From the NCBI GenBank assembly GCA_021791615.1, contig JAJYWG010000028.1, positions 1 to 5,404 of the forward strand: a stretch of DNA of 5,404 nucleotides, read 5' to 3'. The notes under the pieces are model-generated. The model saw nothing but the letters and a program-made list of their open reading frames with translations. It ran no database searches and was not told the origin of the DNA. Made by a program: the position numbers and the translations under genes. Source of the stretch: Actinomycetes bacterium (GTDB lineage: Bacteria > Actinomycetota > Acidimicrobiia > Acidimicrobiales > RAAP-2). This document shows positions 1-4,806 of the stretch, piece by piece (position 1 is the stretch's first letter; each line of letters opens with the position of its first letter).

Positions 1-1
1 T

Positions 2-970
2 TTGATCGACGTTGCAAGAGGTTACCTTGAGCGCGATGACGAAGGCGCCATCACGAGAGCGCGGCGCTGGGCGGCCACCACCAAGCTGCGGAAAGTAGTT
101 GAACAGACTCGAAACCACCCACAGTTCGCGGCTTGGGAACGGTATGCAATAGAGAACATGTGGCCGATGAACGTCGCCCGACATGGGGGACTGTTCGACC
201 TCCGCTTCTCGCATCAACTCGCTCGGTACCTGAACGTCTCAGAGAAGGATGTGCGCAATCTCCATGTCTGGACCGCAAGTGAACGTAGTCGTCGTAAACT
301 ACGCGATGCGTACCGCGGGAAGGGGCCTTCAGAGACTTTGGATGAAGTGCGGGCCGGTTACATAGCCTCTGCCGTAGCTCGCGCTCGCTATTATGACTAC
401 GCAGTAGCGCAGCGACAGGTTCAGCACTCCTATCATCCATCTCGGCAGTTCGTCTTTGTCGATCCCATACGCTCCGTGGAATCCGTCACAGTAAGTAATT
501 TCGAGTGGTGTCTATCGAACATCCTTCTCTCCTCTGCCTTCGTAGAACGAAGGCCAGCAAGGCGTGCCGAGGCTTACCTAGCAAATCTGCAAATTGTTCG
601 TCGCGCTCGCCAGTCCGGAGCTCTCCGAATGCCGAGCGCTAGTTCGGAGAATTTTGACCTCGCCGTGTCCAACGCCGCCGACGAAGCAATGCGTCTCGGA
701 ATCCAGTGCCAGAGCCGATTGATCGAGTTTGGGGTCGATATCGCACTCTCTGCGTCAGTCGGCGTGATCCTTTGGTTTACGCCGCACGTGTCTCATGTTC
801 CAGCCGTGATGGGGACTGTGACCGAAGGCGGTCTTGCCAGAAGCAAAGCCGCCCAGCAAGTCTTGCGCAGAACTGGATTGCAGCGGCGACATCTAAGATC
901 GCTCGCTATGGCTGGGCCAGGTCGAGCGGGTTTCCAGCACGCGTCAGAGGCTTGGACCACCGGGTGTTGA
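2..970 (+). CDS. Hypothetical protein, probably 5'-truncated by the window edge
   Basis: An open frame of 322 codons runs from a TTG at the window edge to TGA at 968-970. The first residues (LIDVARGYLERDDEG) read like the interior of a protein, so the true start is probably upstream. I recognise no family. The N-terminal two thirds are rich in Arg, Ala and aromatic residues and look mostly helical and soluble. Around residues 245-270 there is a hydrophobic stretch (VDIALSASVGVILWF) that could be one membrane segment or a buried strand. The last ~45 residues are Arg/Gly/Gln-rich and low in order, so the C terminus may be out of frame or degenerate. Third codon positions are less GC-biased than in the toxin-antitoxin genes (codons such as GTA, AGT, AAT, ATA), which fits foreign origin. 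No plus-strand partner follows; mobile-element debris begins within 100 bp. Confidence 0.55.
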   Translation: MIDVARGYLERDDEGAITRARRWAATTKLRKVVEQTRNHPQFAAWERYAIENMWPMNVARHGGLFDLRFSHQLARYLNVSEKDVRNLHVWTASERSRRKLRDAYRGKGPSETLDEVRAGYIASAVARARYYDYAVAQRQVQHSYHPSRQFVFVDPIRSVESVTVSNFEWCLSNILLSSAFVERRPARRAEAYLANLQIVRRARQSGALRMPSASSENFDLAVSNAADEAMRLGIQCQSRLIEFGVDIALSASVGVILWFTPHVSHVPAVMGTVTEGGLARSKAAQQVLRRTGLQRRHLRSLAMAGPGRAGFQHASEAWTTGC

Positions 971-1055
971 GCGCCACTCGGTTTGAGCGCGGAGCGGCCT
1001 GAGACGTCACTGATTGTGATCGTCGGCGAGAGGCCGTGTGGGCGAGTTGCAGCTG

Positions 1056-1070
1056 CCGTGTGATTGAGGG
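1056..1070 (+). repeat. Left arm of 15-bp perfect inverted repeat
   Basis: CCGTGTGATTGAGGG; its reverse complement is at 1273-1287. The outer sequences diverge, apart from GGC at the tips and CT next to the repeat. Confidence 0.8.
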
Positions 1071-1272
1071 GGGATAAATACAACCCGGTTGGCACCACGC
1101 GGACGTAAAACCGGGGGATCTGGCTGTGCTCATTCGCTGGAAGCGGTGCACAAGAGTGCAACTACGCAGGTCAGAGACCGTGTTCCGCTGGAGCCGAGAC
1201 CGCTTAGTGCGATGACGATCGTTGGCGCCGAGCGCTGGGAGGAGACGACCGCCCCATCGAGGAGTCTTTTCT

Positions 1273-1287
1273 CCCTCAATCACACGG
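1273..1287 (-). repeat. Right arm of 15-bp perfect inverted repeat
   Basis: CCCTCAATCACACGG, the exact reverse complement of 1056-1070. It is followed outward by a GCAGAGCC tip ending at 1302. Confidence 0.8.
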
Positions 1288-1393
1288 TAGAGTTGCAGAG
1301 CCAACGACGTGGCGACAGCGTGTTGACCGTCTGGTCCGACGCGCATGGACCCCCTCGCCGTGTCCTTGGCCGGATAGCGAAGGGGCCCGTCTG

Positions 1394-1606
1394 ATGCTGC
1401 GAGGTGATGCTCGCGTGATGATGGTAGAGCCTGGGGCCGACCGGGCCGTGGCGAGGTTGGTCGCGGGCGAGTACGCCTGTCCTTCATGCCGGGTCGGCTG
1501 TCTCCGGCCGTGGGGGTTCGCTCGTCCCCGGGCGCTGCGGGACCGAGGCCGCGAGGTGGTCATTCAGCCCCGTCGGTCCGGGTGCGGGTCGTGCCTGGTC
1601 ACCTGA
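1394..1606 (+). pseudogene. Truncated zinc-ribbon protein resembling DUF6431, cut by an IS3-type end
   Basis: A 70-codon frame starts at ATG 1394, with AAGGGG at 1380-1385 as a plausible ribosome binding site 8 nt upstream. An internal GTG-ATG-ATG at 1415-1423 is an alternative start. The protein has two CxxC pairs, CPSC (residues 29-32) and CGSC (64-67), around LRPWGFARPRALRD and a basic strand (VVIQPRRSG). This is the layout I recall for DUF6431-type zinc-ribbon domains found in actinobacterial mobile regions, where the second cysteine pair is followed by a Thr-His-Val-Leu-Leu-Pro-like segment. Here the frame stops straight after Val-Thr, and the stop TGA (1604-1606) is also the first triplet of what looks like the IS3 left end. 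The rest of the domain is missing, so it is probably non-functional. The family name is from recall; the cysteine pattern is directly visible. Confidence 0.55.
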
Positions 1607-1761
1607 CCGGGACCCCGTGAGCTGAGCCACCTGTTGTGCGAGTCCGAGCCCCATCATGTGGGGATGGATGACAGCTCGACATGAAGCGACGCCGGCACAC
1701 ACCCAAGCAGATCATCCGCAAGCTGGCCGAGGGCGACAAGCTTCTCGCCCAAGGTCAATCC
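1604..1761 (+). mobile_element. Left-end fragment of an IS3-family element
   Basis: The segment starts TGACCGGGACCCCGTGAG. The TG tip and GC-rich end fit IS3-family termini, and the orfA start lies 77 bp in, the usual distance. A small hairpin (CCCCA 1649-1653, TGGGG 1659-1663) sits before orfA. The fragment ends where an ISL3-type GGCTCT end begins at 1762. No orfB and no right end are present in the window. Confidence 0.55.
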
Positions 1762-1797
1762 GGCTCTACGCGGCCAGCCGTGGGTAGCGCCCCCTGA
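1681..1797 (+). pseudogene. IS3-family transposase orfA, N-terminal remnant
   Basis: A 38-codon frame begins MKRRRHTPKQIIRKLAEGDK and continues KLLAQGQ. This matches the well-known beginning of IS3-family OrfA proteins (HTH_Tnp_1 type), which normally continue with a helix-turn-helix of the form ELAEVCRHL and run to roughly 90-100 residues. Homology stops after about 25-27 residues, at the junction near 1762; the remaining residues (SGSTRPAVGSAP) come from the neighbouring ISL3 end read in the wrong strand. The full helix-turn-helix and the whole catalytic OrfB are absent, so this is dead. It shows an ISL3-type element inserted into, or recombined with, an earlier IS3 copy. Confidence 0.8.
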
Positions 1798-1906
1798 TTC
1801 GAGCAGTTGGACGAGTGTCCCATTGGACCCCTGAGTGGAGCAACAGGCGCAGTCGGTAGTTCTTGAAGTTGCGCATCCCGTGAGCGATGCGGCGGATCTT
1901 CTCGGT
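1766..1906 (-). pseudogene. ISL3-family transposase, C-terminal remnant
   Basis: On the minus strand a frame reads EKIRRIAHGMRNFKNYRLRL, continues LLHSGVQWDTRP, and ends RGRYPRLAA with TAG at 1766-1768. The block RIAHGxRNFxNYRLRLLLH is the signature end of ISL3-family (DDE_Tnp_ISL3) transposases. An in-frame TGA lies immediately upstream (1907-1909), and no recognisable catalytic domain precedes it, so only about 46 codons of a protein normally around 400 residues remain. The terminus GGCTCT (1762-1767) overlaps the stop codon, placing the gene's end inside the element's terminal repeat. Upstream, towards 1968, I see no ISL3 sequence; the fragment was cut near 1907. Confidence 0.75.
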
Positions 1907-1967
1907 TCAGGGGCAGGCGGGGCCGCTTGGCTCGGGACAGCGATCGACGACACCGTCGCAGCTTGCG

Positions 1968-2309
1968 CTATCGGTCGAGGCGGCCCGACGAAGCTCGGAT
2001 CGAGGAGATCAAGGCGGTCATGAGCGTCTCTCCCATCCACCGCTCGCCGAGCATCGTCCGGCTCCAGGTCTGGCGGGAGAACCCGAAGCGGCGGGCGACG
2101 GCCGCTCCCGACGGCCGGCACCCTGCTCGGCGCCATGCCAGCACCAGGTGGTGCTGGAGGCGTGCCACCTCGGCCGACACCTCGTCACCGCCAGACGGTA
2201 CGACGGTGGTTCCCTCCGAGGAGACCCCGAAGGCGTCGGGCGGTGCGAGGTAGTCCTTCGGAAGAAGCTGGCGTCGCCGGTCGAGGTGGTTGCCCCCAGG
2301 GAGCCGCAT
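1968..2309 (-). CDS. Small helix-turn-helix protein, possibly part of a broken gene
   Basis: A 113-codon frame with strong GC bias at third positions runs from ATG 2309 to TAG 1968-1970. Residues 45-65 form an amphipathic helix (SAEVARLQHHLVLAWRRAG). Residues 67-91 (SGAAVARRFGFSRQTWSRTM) look like a DNA-binding helix-turn-helix: AAVARRFG would be the positioning helix and SRQTWSRTM the recognition helix. The C-terminal tail is short. I do not recognise the family. The start is doubtful because ATG 2309 lies inside a perfect 18-bp-arm hairpin (2303-2342). A well-placed AAAGGGAG instead precedes an ATG at 2339 that is in another frame. The same reading frame continues upstream through a TGA into the 2376-2600 coding stretch, so the two may once have been a single protein of about 210 residues. 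It is flanked by IS remains on both sides. Confidence 0.5.
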   Translation of the reverse strand: MRLPGGNHLDRRRQLLPKDYLAPPDAFGVSSEGTTVVPSGGDEVSAEVARLQHHLVLAWRRAGCRPSGAAVARRFGFSRQTWSRTMLGERWMGETLMTALISSIRASSGRLDR

Positions 2310-2349
2310 GCCGGCGACCGTGTGCGGTCGCCGGCATGCGGCACTCCCT
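2298..2349. repeat. Perfect 18-bp-arm hairpin with extended stem
   Basis: GCCGCATGCCGGCGACCG (2303-2320) is exactly reverse-complementary to 2325-2342, with a 4-nt TGTG loop. After a 2-nt bulge (2343-2344) the stem can extend by AGGGA/TCCCT (2298-2302 with 2345-2349). On the plus strand it is followed only by a short TTT, so it is a weak fit to an intrinsic terminator. It sits between two minus-strand coding stretches that share a frame and contains the candidate start ATG of the downstream one. It could be a bidirectional terminator, a translation-blocking structure or an inserted palindrome. Confidence 0.8.
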
Positions 2350-2375
2350 TTCGAGGGGCACGGCTGCCCCCCGGC

Positions 2376-2600
2376 TCATGCAGCGGCGAGAGGCGGGTCG
2401 AGCGCCGCCCGATTCGCATCTGGGGCCAGACGTGGTCGCCACGACATGGCCATCGGCTCTGTCACGTCGAGGACGATCCAGGCGGCCAGCGCAGAGGACC
2501 GGGCGAAGTCCAGCCGGTCGGCGAGCTCGCTGGCTGCGCCTGAAGGGTCCAAGAACTCGATGCCGGAGGCGGGTGGGAGTTTTGGCGGGACCCAGATCCG
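2376..2600 (-). pseudogene. Unknown coding fragment, no start codon
   Basis: Between TAA (2601-2603) and TGA (2376-2378) the minus strand has 74 open codons. Third positions are strongly GC-biased over the central ~30 codons. The product includes GIEFLDPSGAASELADRLDF and then AAWIVLDVTEPMAMSW, which looks like genuine protein. No ATG, GTG or TTG lies near the 5' end; the first ATG codons are the internal MAM. The segment encoding FLDPSG coincides with the candidate IS terminal repeat at 2538-2551. So the 5' third may belong to the IS end, and the gene may have been cut by the IS. The last ~15 codons lose the GC bias. It shares its frame with the helix-turn-helix ORF downstream. I do not recognise the family. 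Confidence 0.4.
2538..2551 (+). repeat. Candidate IS terminal repeat, left arm
   Basis: GCCTGAAGGGTCCA, exact inverted copy of 3858-3871, with weaker similarity continuing inward for about 13 bp. Confidence 0.55.
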
Positions 2601-2697
2601 TTAGAGCAGCCGATGGAACGAGCGCTTTGCAGGTCACTTCGAGTAGGACCTGATAAAGGTTGGCGGCTCATCGTCCGAGCTGTGGATCGTAGCGGAC

Positions 2698-2723
2698 GGC
2701 CAACGCGTGGAAACGCGCTGGCC
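2698..2723 (-). terminator. Hairpin downstream of the transposase
   Basis: GGCCAACGCG (2698-2707) pairs with CGCGCTGGCC (2714-2723) at 9 of 10 positions around a TGGAAA loop. It starts 20 bp past the transposase stop. There is no T tract on the minus-strand side, so it may slow transcription or protect the mRNA rather than act as a full intrinsic terminator. Confidence 0.4.
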
Positions 2724-2742
2724 GGGGACTAGTTGCTGACCC

Positions 2743-3801
2743 TCAGGCTGCCCGGTTGTACTCGTGGATGATGCCGCCGAGTATGTCGCGCCGGCAGACC
2801 TCGCCGGCGCGTGGCTGCTCGTGGCGAGGCAGCGGGGTCGCGAGCCGACGTCCCCGGTGCGGGCGGGACTCGTTGTAGTGACGCACGTATGTGCCGAGCA
2901 CCGATTCGAGGTGACGTCTCGAGTAGATGAGCAGGTGGTCGAGACACTCTTCACGCACCGTCCTCACCCAGCGTTCGGCGAACGCGTTCGCGTTCGGTGA
3001 TCGGACCGGCGTGCAGATGGCGGAGATGCCGATGGCCTTGAACACCTCGTCGAAGGGTGCCGTGAACTTCGTGTCCCGGTCGCGGATGAGAAAGCGGAAC
3101 CGACGTCCGGCGTCTTCGAGATCGGAGGTGAAGTTGCGCGCCACCTGGACGACCCAGGCGATGGCCGGGTTGGTCGTCACTGCGAGCAGGTGCACGACGC
3201 GGCTGTCCACCTCGATGACGAACAGAACGTAGTAGCGCCGGAGCATCACCGAGTCGACGTGGAAGAAGTCGGTCGCCAAGATCCCCTTGGCCTGAGCGGA
3301 GAGGAACTGCGACCAGGTCGGTCCCTCACGCCGTGGTGCTGGGGGAAGCCCGTGTCTGGCGAGCACGGTGGCGACGCTTGCCTTGGAAACCGTGATGCCG
3401 AGCTTGCGTAGCTCTCCCACGATGCGTAGGTATCCCCACCGTGGGTTCTCCCGGGCGAGACGCACGATGAGCTCGACGGTTGCTCGTTCAAGTGATGGTC
3501 GCCCGGGTCGCCGGTGGGGATAGGTCCAGCGTCGAGCCACAAGACGGCGGTGCCAGTCGAGGATCGTCTTCGGCGTGACGAGCAATGCCGTCCACCGCTG
3601 TCGTGGGATGAGACCGGCGAGCAGGGCGATCAGTGCCCGGTCCGACCAGGTGAAGCGAGCTCGGCCGACTTGGCGTCGAAGGACTGCCACCTGGTGGCGC
3701 AGGACGAGGATCTCGGCGTCCTTGGCGATGGCGTCGCTCCTCGCCAACTCGAGCGCTCCGAAGGCGCGATGGACCAGGCGGTAGAGGAAGGAGAGCACCA
3801 C
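2743..3801 (-). CDS. DDE transposase with integrase core (rve), IS3/IS481-like
   Basis: A full-length 352-residue protein starting at GTG 3801 and ending at TGA 2743-2745. It catalyses cutting and strand transfer of its own IS. Residues 1-45 are an amphipathic N-terminal helix with a zipper-like part (ILVLRHQVAVLRRQV). Residues 50-150 hold the helix-turn-helix region, including TPKTILDWHRRLVARRW, RPGRP, ENPRWGYLRIVGEL and the SKASVATVLARHG helix. The RNase H-like core has its acidic triad at D178 (ATDFFHVDS), D241 or D243 (IRDRDTKF) and E276 (NAFAERWVRT). The Asp-to-Glu spacing of about 32-34 residues is near the usual 35. The C terminus carries the typical YVRHYNESRPHRG. Nothing looks disrupted, so the enzyme may be active. 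No strong Shine-Dalgarno is visible; a 7-bp hairpin (3801-3807 with 3812-3818) covers the start codon. I recall this single-ORF family as common in Actinomycetota; assignment to IS481 or IS3 is not settled. Confidence 0.9.
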   Translation of the reverse strand: MVLSFLYRLVHRAFGALELARSDAIAKDAEILVLRHQVAVLRRQVGRARFTWSDRALIALLAGLIPRQRWTALLVTPKTILDWHRRLVARRWTYPHRRPGRPSLERATVELIVRLARENPRWGYLRIVGELRKLGITVSKASVATVLARHGLPPAPRREGPTWSQFLSAQAKGILATDFFHVDSVMLRRYYVLFVIEVDSRVVHLLAVTTNPAIAWVVQVARNFTSDLEDAGRRFRFLIRDRDTKFTAPFDEVFKAIGISAICTPVRSPNANAFAERWVRTVREECLDHLLIYSRRHLESVLGTYVRHYNESRPHRGRRLATPLPRHEQPRAGEVCRRDILGGIIHEYNRAA

Positions 3802-3818
3802 GGCGAGCAGCCTCGCCG
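3801..3818 (-). promoter_or_regulatory. Hairpin covering the transposase start codon
   Basis: CGGCGAG (3801-3807) and CTCGCCG (3812-3818) pair perfectly around a CAGC loop; the GTG start occupies 3799-3801. In the mRNA this stem would sequester the initiation region. That is a known way for IS elements to keep transposase levels low, but its role here is inferred. Confidence 0.4.
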
Positions 3819-3857
3819 AATCAATCCTGGCTGGTCAAGGCGGTGGCGTGCAGTTTC

Positions 3858-3871
3858 TGGACCCTTCAGGC
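3858..3871 (-). repeat. Candidate IS terminal repeat, right arm
   Basis: TGGACCCTTCAGGC on the plus strand, exact inverted copy of 2538-2551. Confidence 0.55.
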
Positions 3872-3895
3872 TTCGAGGTGGCGGTGCCCGATATC

Positions 3896-3911
3896 ATACA
3901 AAGTCTTGTAT
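3896..3911 (+). promoter_or_regulatory. Palindromic operator of the toxin-antitoxin operon
   Basis: ATACAA (3896-3901) and TTGTAT (3906-3911) are perfect inverted half-sites separated by AGTC. The palindrome lies 10 bp upstream of the toxin GTG and overlaps the likely -10 box. XRE-type antitoxins such as HigA usually bind a palindrome in this position and repress their own operon, so this is the expected autoregulatory site. Its AT-richness stands out from the surrounding sequence. Confidence 0.65.
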
Positions 3912-3914
3912 AGT
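3909..3914 (+). promoter_or_regulatory. -10 promoter box (TATAGT) giving a probably leaderless mRNA
   Basis: TATAGT fits the actinobacterial TAnnnT consensus and ends 7 bp before the GTG at 3922. Transcription would start at about the G of the start codon, and no Shine-Dalgarno is visible, so translation would be leaderless. No good -35 is seen at 16-18 bp spacing (around 3885-3891 the sequence is GC-rich). Confidence 0.5.
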
Positions 3915-3921
3915 CCTCGGG

Positions 3922-4263
3922 GTGAAGGACGTCGTGTTCGTCGGAGGCTCGGGAGACGACCTTCGGGATTTCCCCGACGTGGCGCGCCAACGCGTCGGCT
4001 ACCAGCTCTTTTTGGTCCAGGGGGGACTGGACCCGACCGACTGGAGGCCCATGGCGTCGGTCGGACCAGGATGTCGAGAGATCCGGGTCCGGGCCGAGGG
4101 CGACGCCTACCGCGTCCTCTTCGTGGCGAGCATCGGCAACGCCGTCTTCGTCTTGCACTGCTTCCAGAAGAAGACCCGCCAGACCCCGAAGTCGGACATC
4201 GACCTCGCCAAGCAGCGCTACCGACTGGCCATCGAGAGCATTCGAGCAGAGGAGCAGCCATGA
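3922..4263 (+). CDS. higB: RelE/HigB-type toxin (phage Gp49-like family)
   Basis: A 113-residue protein from GTG 3922 to TGA 4261-4263. It carries the family's hallmarks in order: a VKDVVFVGGSGDDLRDFP start, ARQRVGYQLF helix (21-30), LDPTDWRPMASVGPGCREIR (36-55), DAYRVLFVA strand (61-69), and the C-terminal signature VLHCFQKKTRQTP (77-89) followed by a DIDLAKQRYR helix. HigB/RelE toxins are ribosome-dependent mRNA endonucleases that halt translation; the Arg and Lys residues of REIRVR and QKKT are the likely active-site and rRNA-contact residues by family analogy. The frame is open further upstream, but homology begins at the GTG. It is the first gene of a two-gene operon and overlaps the antitoxin by ATGA, so the two are translationally coupled. 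It looks intact. Confidence 0.9.
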   Translation: MKDVVFVGGSGDDLRDFPDVARQRVGYQLFLVQGGLDPTDWRPMASVGPGCREIRVRAEGDAYRVLFVASIGNAVFVLHCFQKKTRQTPKSDIDLAKQRYRLAIESIRAEEQP

Positions 4264-4541
4264 CCACCGAACGCCACGCCAGTGTGTGGGACGCCATCGA
4301 GGAGTCTCCGGAGGAGGCGGAGAACCTGAAGATCCGCGCCGCGCTCATGCAGGAGCTGAGCGCCTACATCGAGCGATCCGCCATGACCCAAGCGGAGGCT
4401 GCCCGACGTCTCGGGGTGACCCAGCCGCGCATCTCCGATCTCACCCGTGGGAAGATCGACCTGTTCAGCATCGACACCCTCGTGAACATGCTCACTGCGG
4501 CAGGGCTGCACGTCGAACTTCGCGTTCGCGAAGCCAGCTGA
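4260..4541 (+). CDS. higA: XRE-family antitoxin (HigA-like, HTH_37 type)
   Basis: A 93-residue protein from ATG 4260, which overlaps the toxin stop in ATGA. The N-terminal part (SVWDAIEESPEEAENLKIRA, 8-27) is typical of antitoxins paired with Gp49-like toxins. A helix-turn-helix follows at 42-66: MTQAEAARRLGV, then TQPRISDLTRGK as recognition helix, then the FSIDTLVNMLTAAG helix. It should neutralise the toxin by direct binding and repress the operon through the palindrome at 3896-3911. The short C-terminal strand (LHVELRVRE) may aid dimerisation or toxin contact. The length is normal and nothing looks disrupted. The toxin-first gene order is that of higBA rather than relBE. The gene name is by family analogy only. 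Confidence 0.9.
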   Translation: MTTERHASVWDAIEESPEEAENLKIRAALMQELSAYIERSAMTQAEAARRLGVTQPRISDLTRGKIDLFSIDTLVNMLTAAGLHVELRVREAS

Positions 4542-4563
4542 CGGTGACCTTCGATCTCGAAGA

Positions 4564-4578
4564 GGCGGGTTTCTCGGG
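4564..4578 (+). repeat. 15-bp direct repeat, copy 1
   Basis: GGCGGGTTTCTCGGG, identical to 4792-4806 and in the same orientation, 228 bp apart. Confidence 0.75.
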
Positions 4579-4658
4579 ACATCCGCTTGCGTAGGCGAGG
4601 ATGTGAGTAAGGCATCTGCCCTGTGCACCGCATAGGCACGACGCCGTGAACAGCGGTT

Positions 4659-4681
4659 CCATCGGGTTTGTCACCCGATGG
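4659..4681 (+). repeat. Perfect 9-bp hairpin
   Basis: CCATCGGGT (4659-4667) and ACCCGATGG (4673-4681) pair perfectly around a 5-nt TTGTC loop. No T tract follows, so this is not a canonical terminator by itself. It stands 33 bp before the larger terminator-like stem. Confidence 0.7.
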
Positions 4682-4713
4682 TCGTGCGATGGTCCTGAAC
4701 CCCCGCCACTACG

Positions 4714-4770
4714 ACCGCTGGTGAAGCGCGCACCTCCTGCGGGGGTGCAAGCGCTTGACCAGCGGTTTTT
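4714..4770 (+). terminator. Strong stem-loop with T tract, probable intrinsic terminator
   Basis: ACCGCTGGT (4714-4722) pairs with ACCAGCGGT (4758-4766). After one mismatch AAGCGC pairs with GCGCTT, and an upper stem forms between CACCTCC and GGGGGTG. The stem ends in five T residues (4766-4770), the form of a Rho-independent terminator on the plus strand. It would end transcription from the toxin-antitoxin operon, though 170 bp past its last codon is rather far; the reverse strand has no T tract. Confidence 0.6.
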
Positions 4771-4791
4771 CATTCCGGCGCTCGTCGGAGT

Positions 4792-4806
4792 GGCGGGTTT
4801 CTCGGG
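4792..4806 (+). repeat. 15-bp direct repeat, copy 2
   Basis: GGCGGGTTTCTCGGG, identical to 4564-4578. A partial further copy, GGATTTCTCGGGG, follows directly (4808-4820). Confidence 0.75.

Larger units (their letters stand above)
1041..1302. mobile_element. Small non-autonomous element (MITE-like) with ISL3-type inverted ends
   Basis: CCGTGTGATTGAGGG at 1056-1070 recurs as its exact reverse complement at 1273-1287. Read inward from each side, both ends begin with GGC exactly 15 bases outside the repeat (1041 and 1302), and CT is also shared just before it. The right end reads GGCTCTGCAACTC inward; GGCTCT is the terminus I associate with ISL3-family elements, and the same hexamer occurs at the ISL3 remnant end at 1762. 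The ~200 bp between the repeats holds no convincing gene. It does contain a 7-bp stem (CCCGGTT 1084-1090 with AACCGGG 1109-1115). I found no clear target duplication: the flanks GCCGTGTG and AACGACGT do not match. It is best read as an internally deleted or miniature ISL3 derivative; two unrelated end fragments in opposite orientation are possible. Confidence 0.55.
2538..3871 (-). mobile_element. Probable complete IS (~1.33 kb) with one DDE transposase
   Basis: GCCTGAAGGGTCCA at 2538-2551 is matched by its exact reverse complement at 3858-3871. Reading inward from each end the match continues imperfectly (AAGAACTCGATGCC against GAAACTGCACGCC), about 22 of 27 positions. The two arms enclose the single transposase gene, and the span is a normal length for a one-gene IS of this type. 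About 190 bp separate the transposase stop from the left arm and about 55 bp separate its start from the right arm. I could not find a target-site duplication, so the exact tips (TGAAG or GCCTGAAG) and even the termini themselves remain provisional. The right end lies only ~24 bp from the toxin-antitoxin operator. Confidence 0.55.

Noticed and set aside
1351..1385. Imperfect hairpin CCCCTCGC / GCGAAGGGG before the zinc-ribbon ORF
   Set aside because: It has a bulge and an 18-nt loop with no T tract. The right arm more simply supplies the ribosome binding site.
906..1487. Minus-strand 193-codon ORF
   Set aside because: Low-complexity Arg/Pro/Ser-rich product crossing the miniature element and the zinc-ribbon ORF, with no motif or ribosome binding site.
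1887..2653. Several long plus-strand open frames (218, 172 and 104 codons)
   Set aside because: They are Arg/Pro/Gly-rich shadows of minus-strand frames whose codon bias is much better.
2736..2749. GACCCTCAGGCT resembling the right IS terminal repeat (GACCCTTCAGGCT)
   Set aside because: It is in direct, not inverted, orientation, spans the transposase stop codon and differs by one base in a short stretch, so it is probably chance.
3514..3921. In-frame upstream extension of the toxin ORF
   Set aside because: It is antisense to the transposase gene, has no toxin-like content, and toxin homology begins at GTG 3922.
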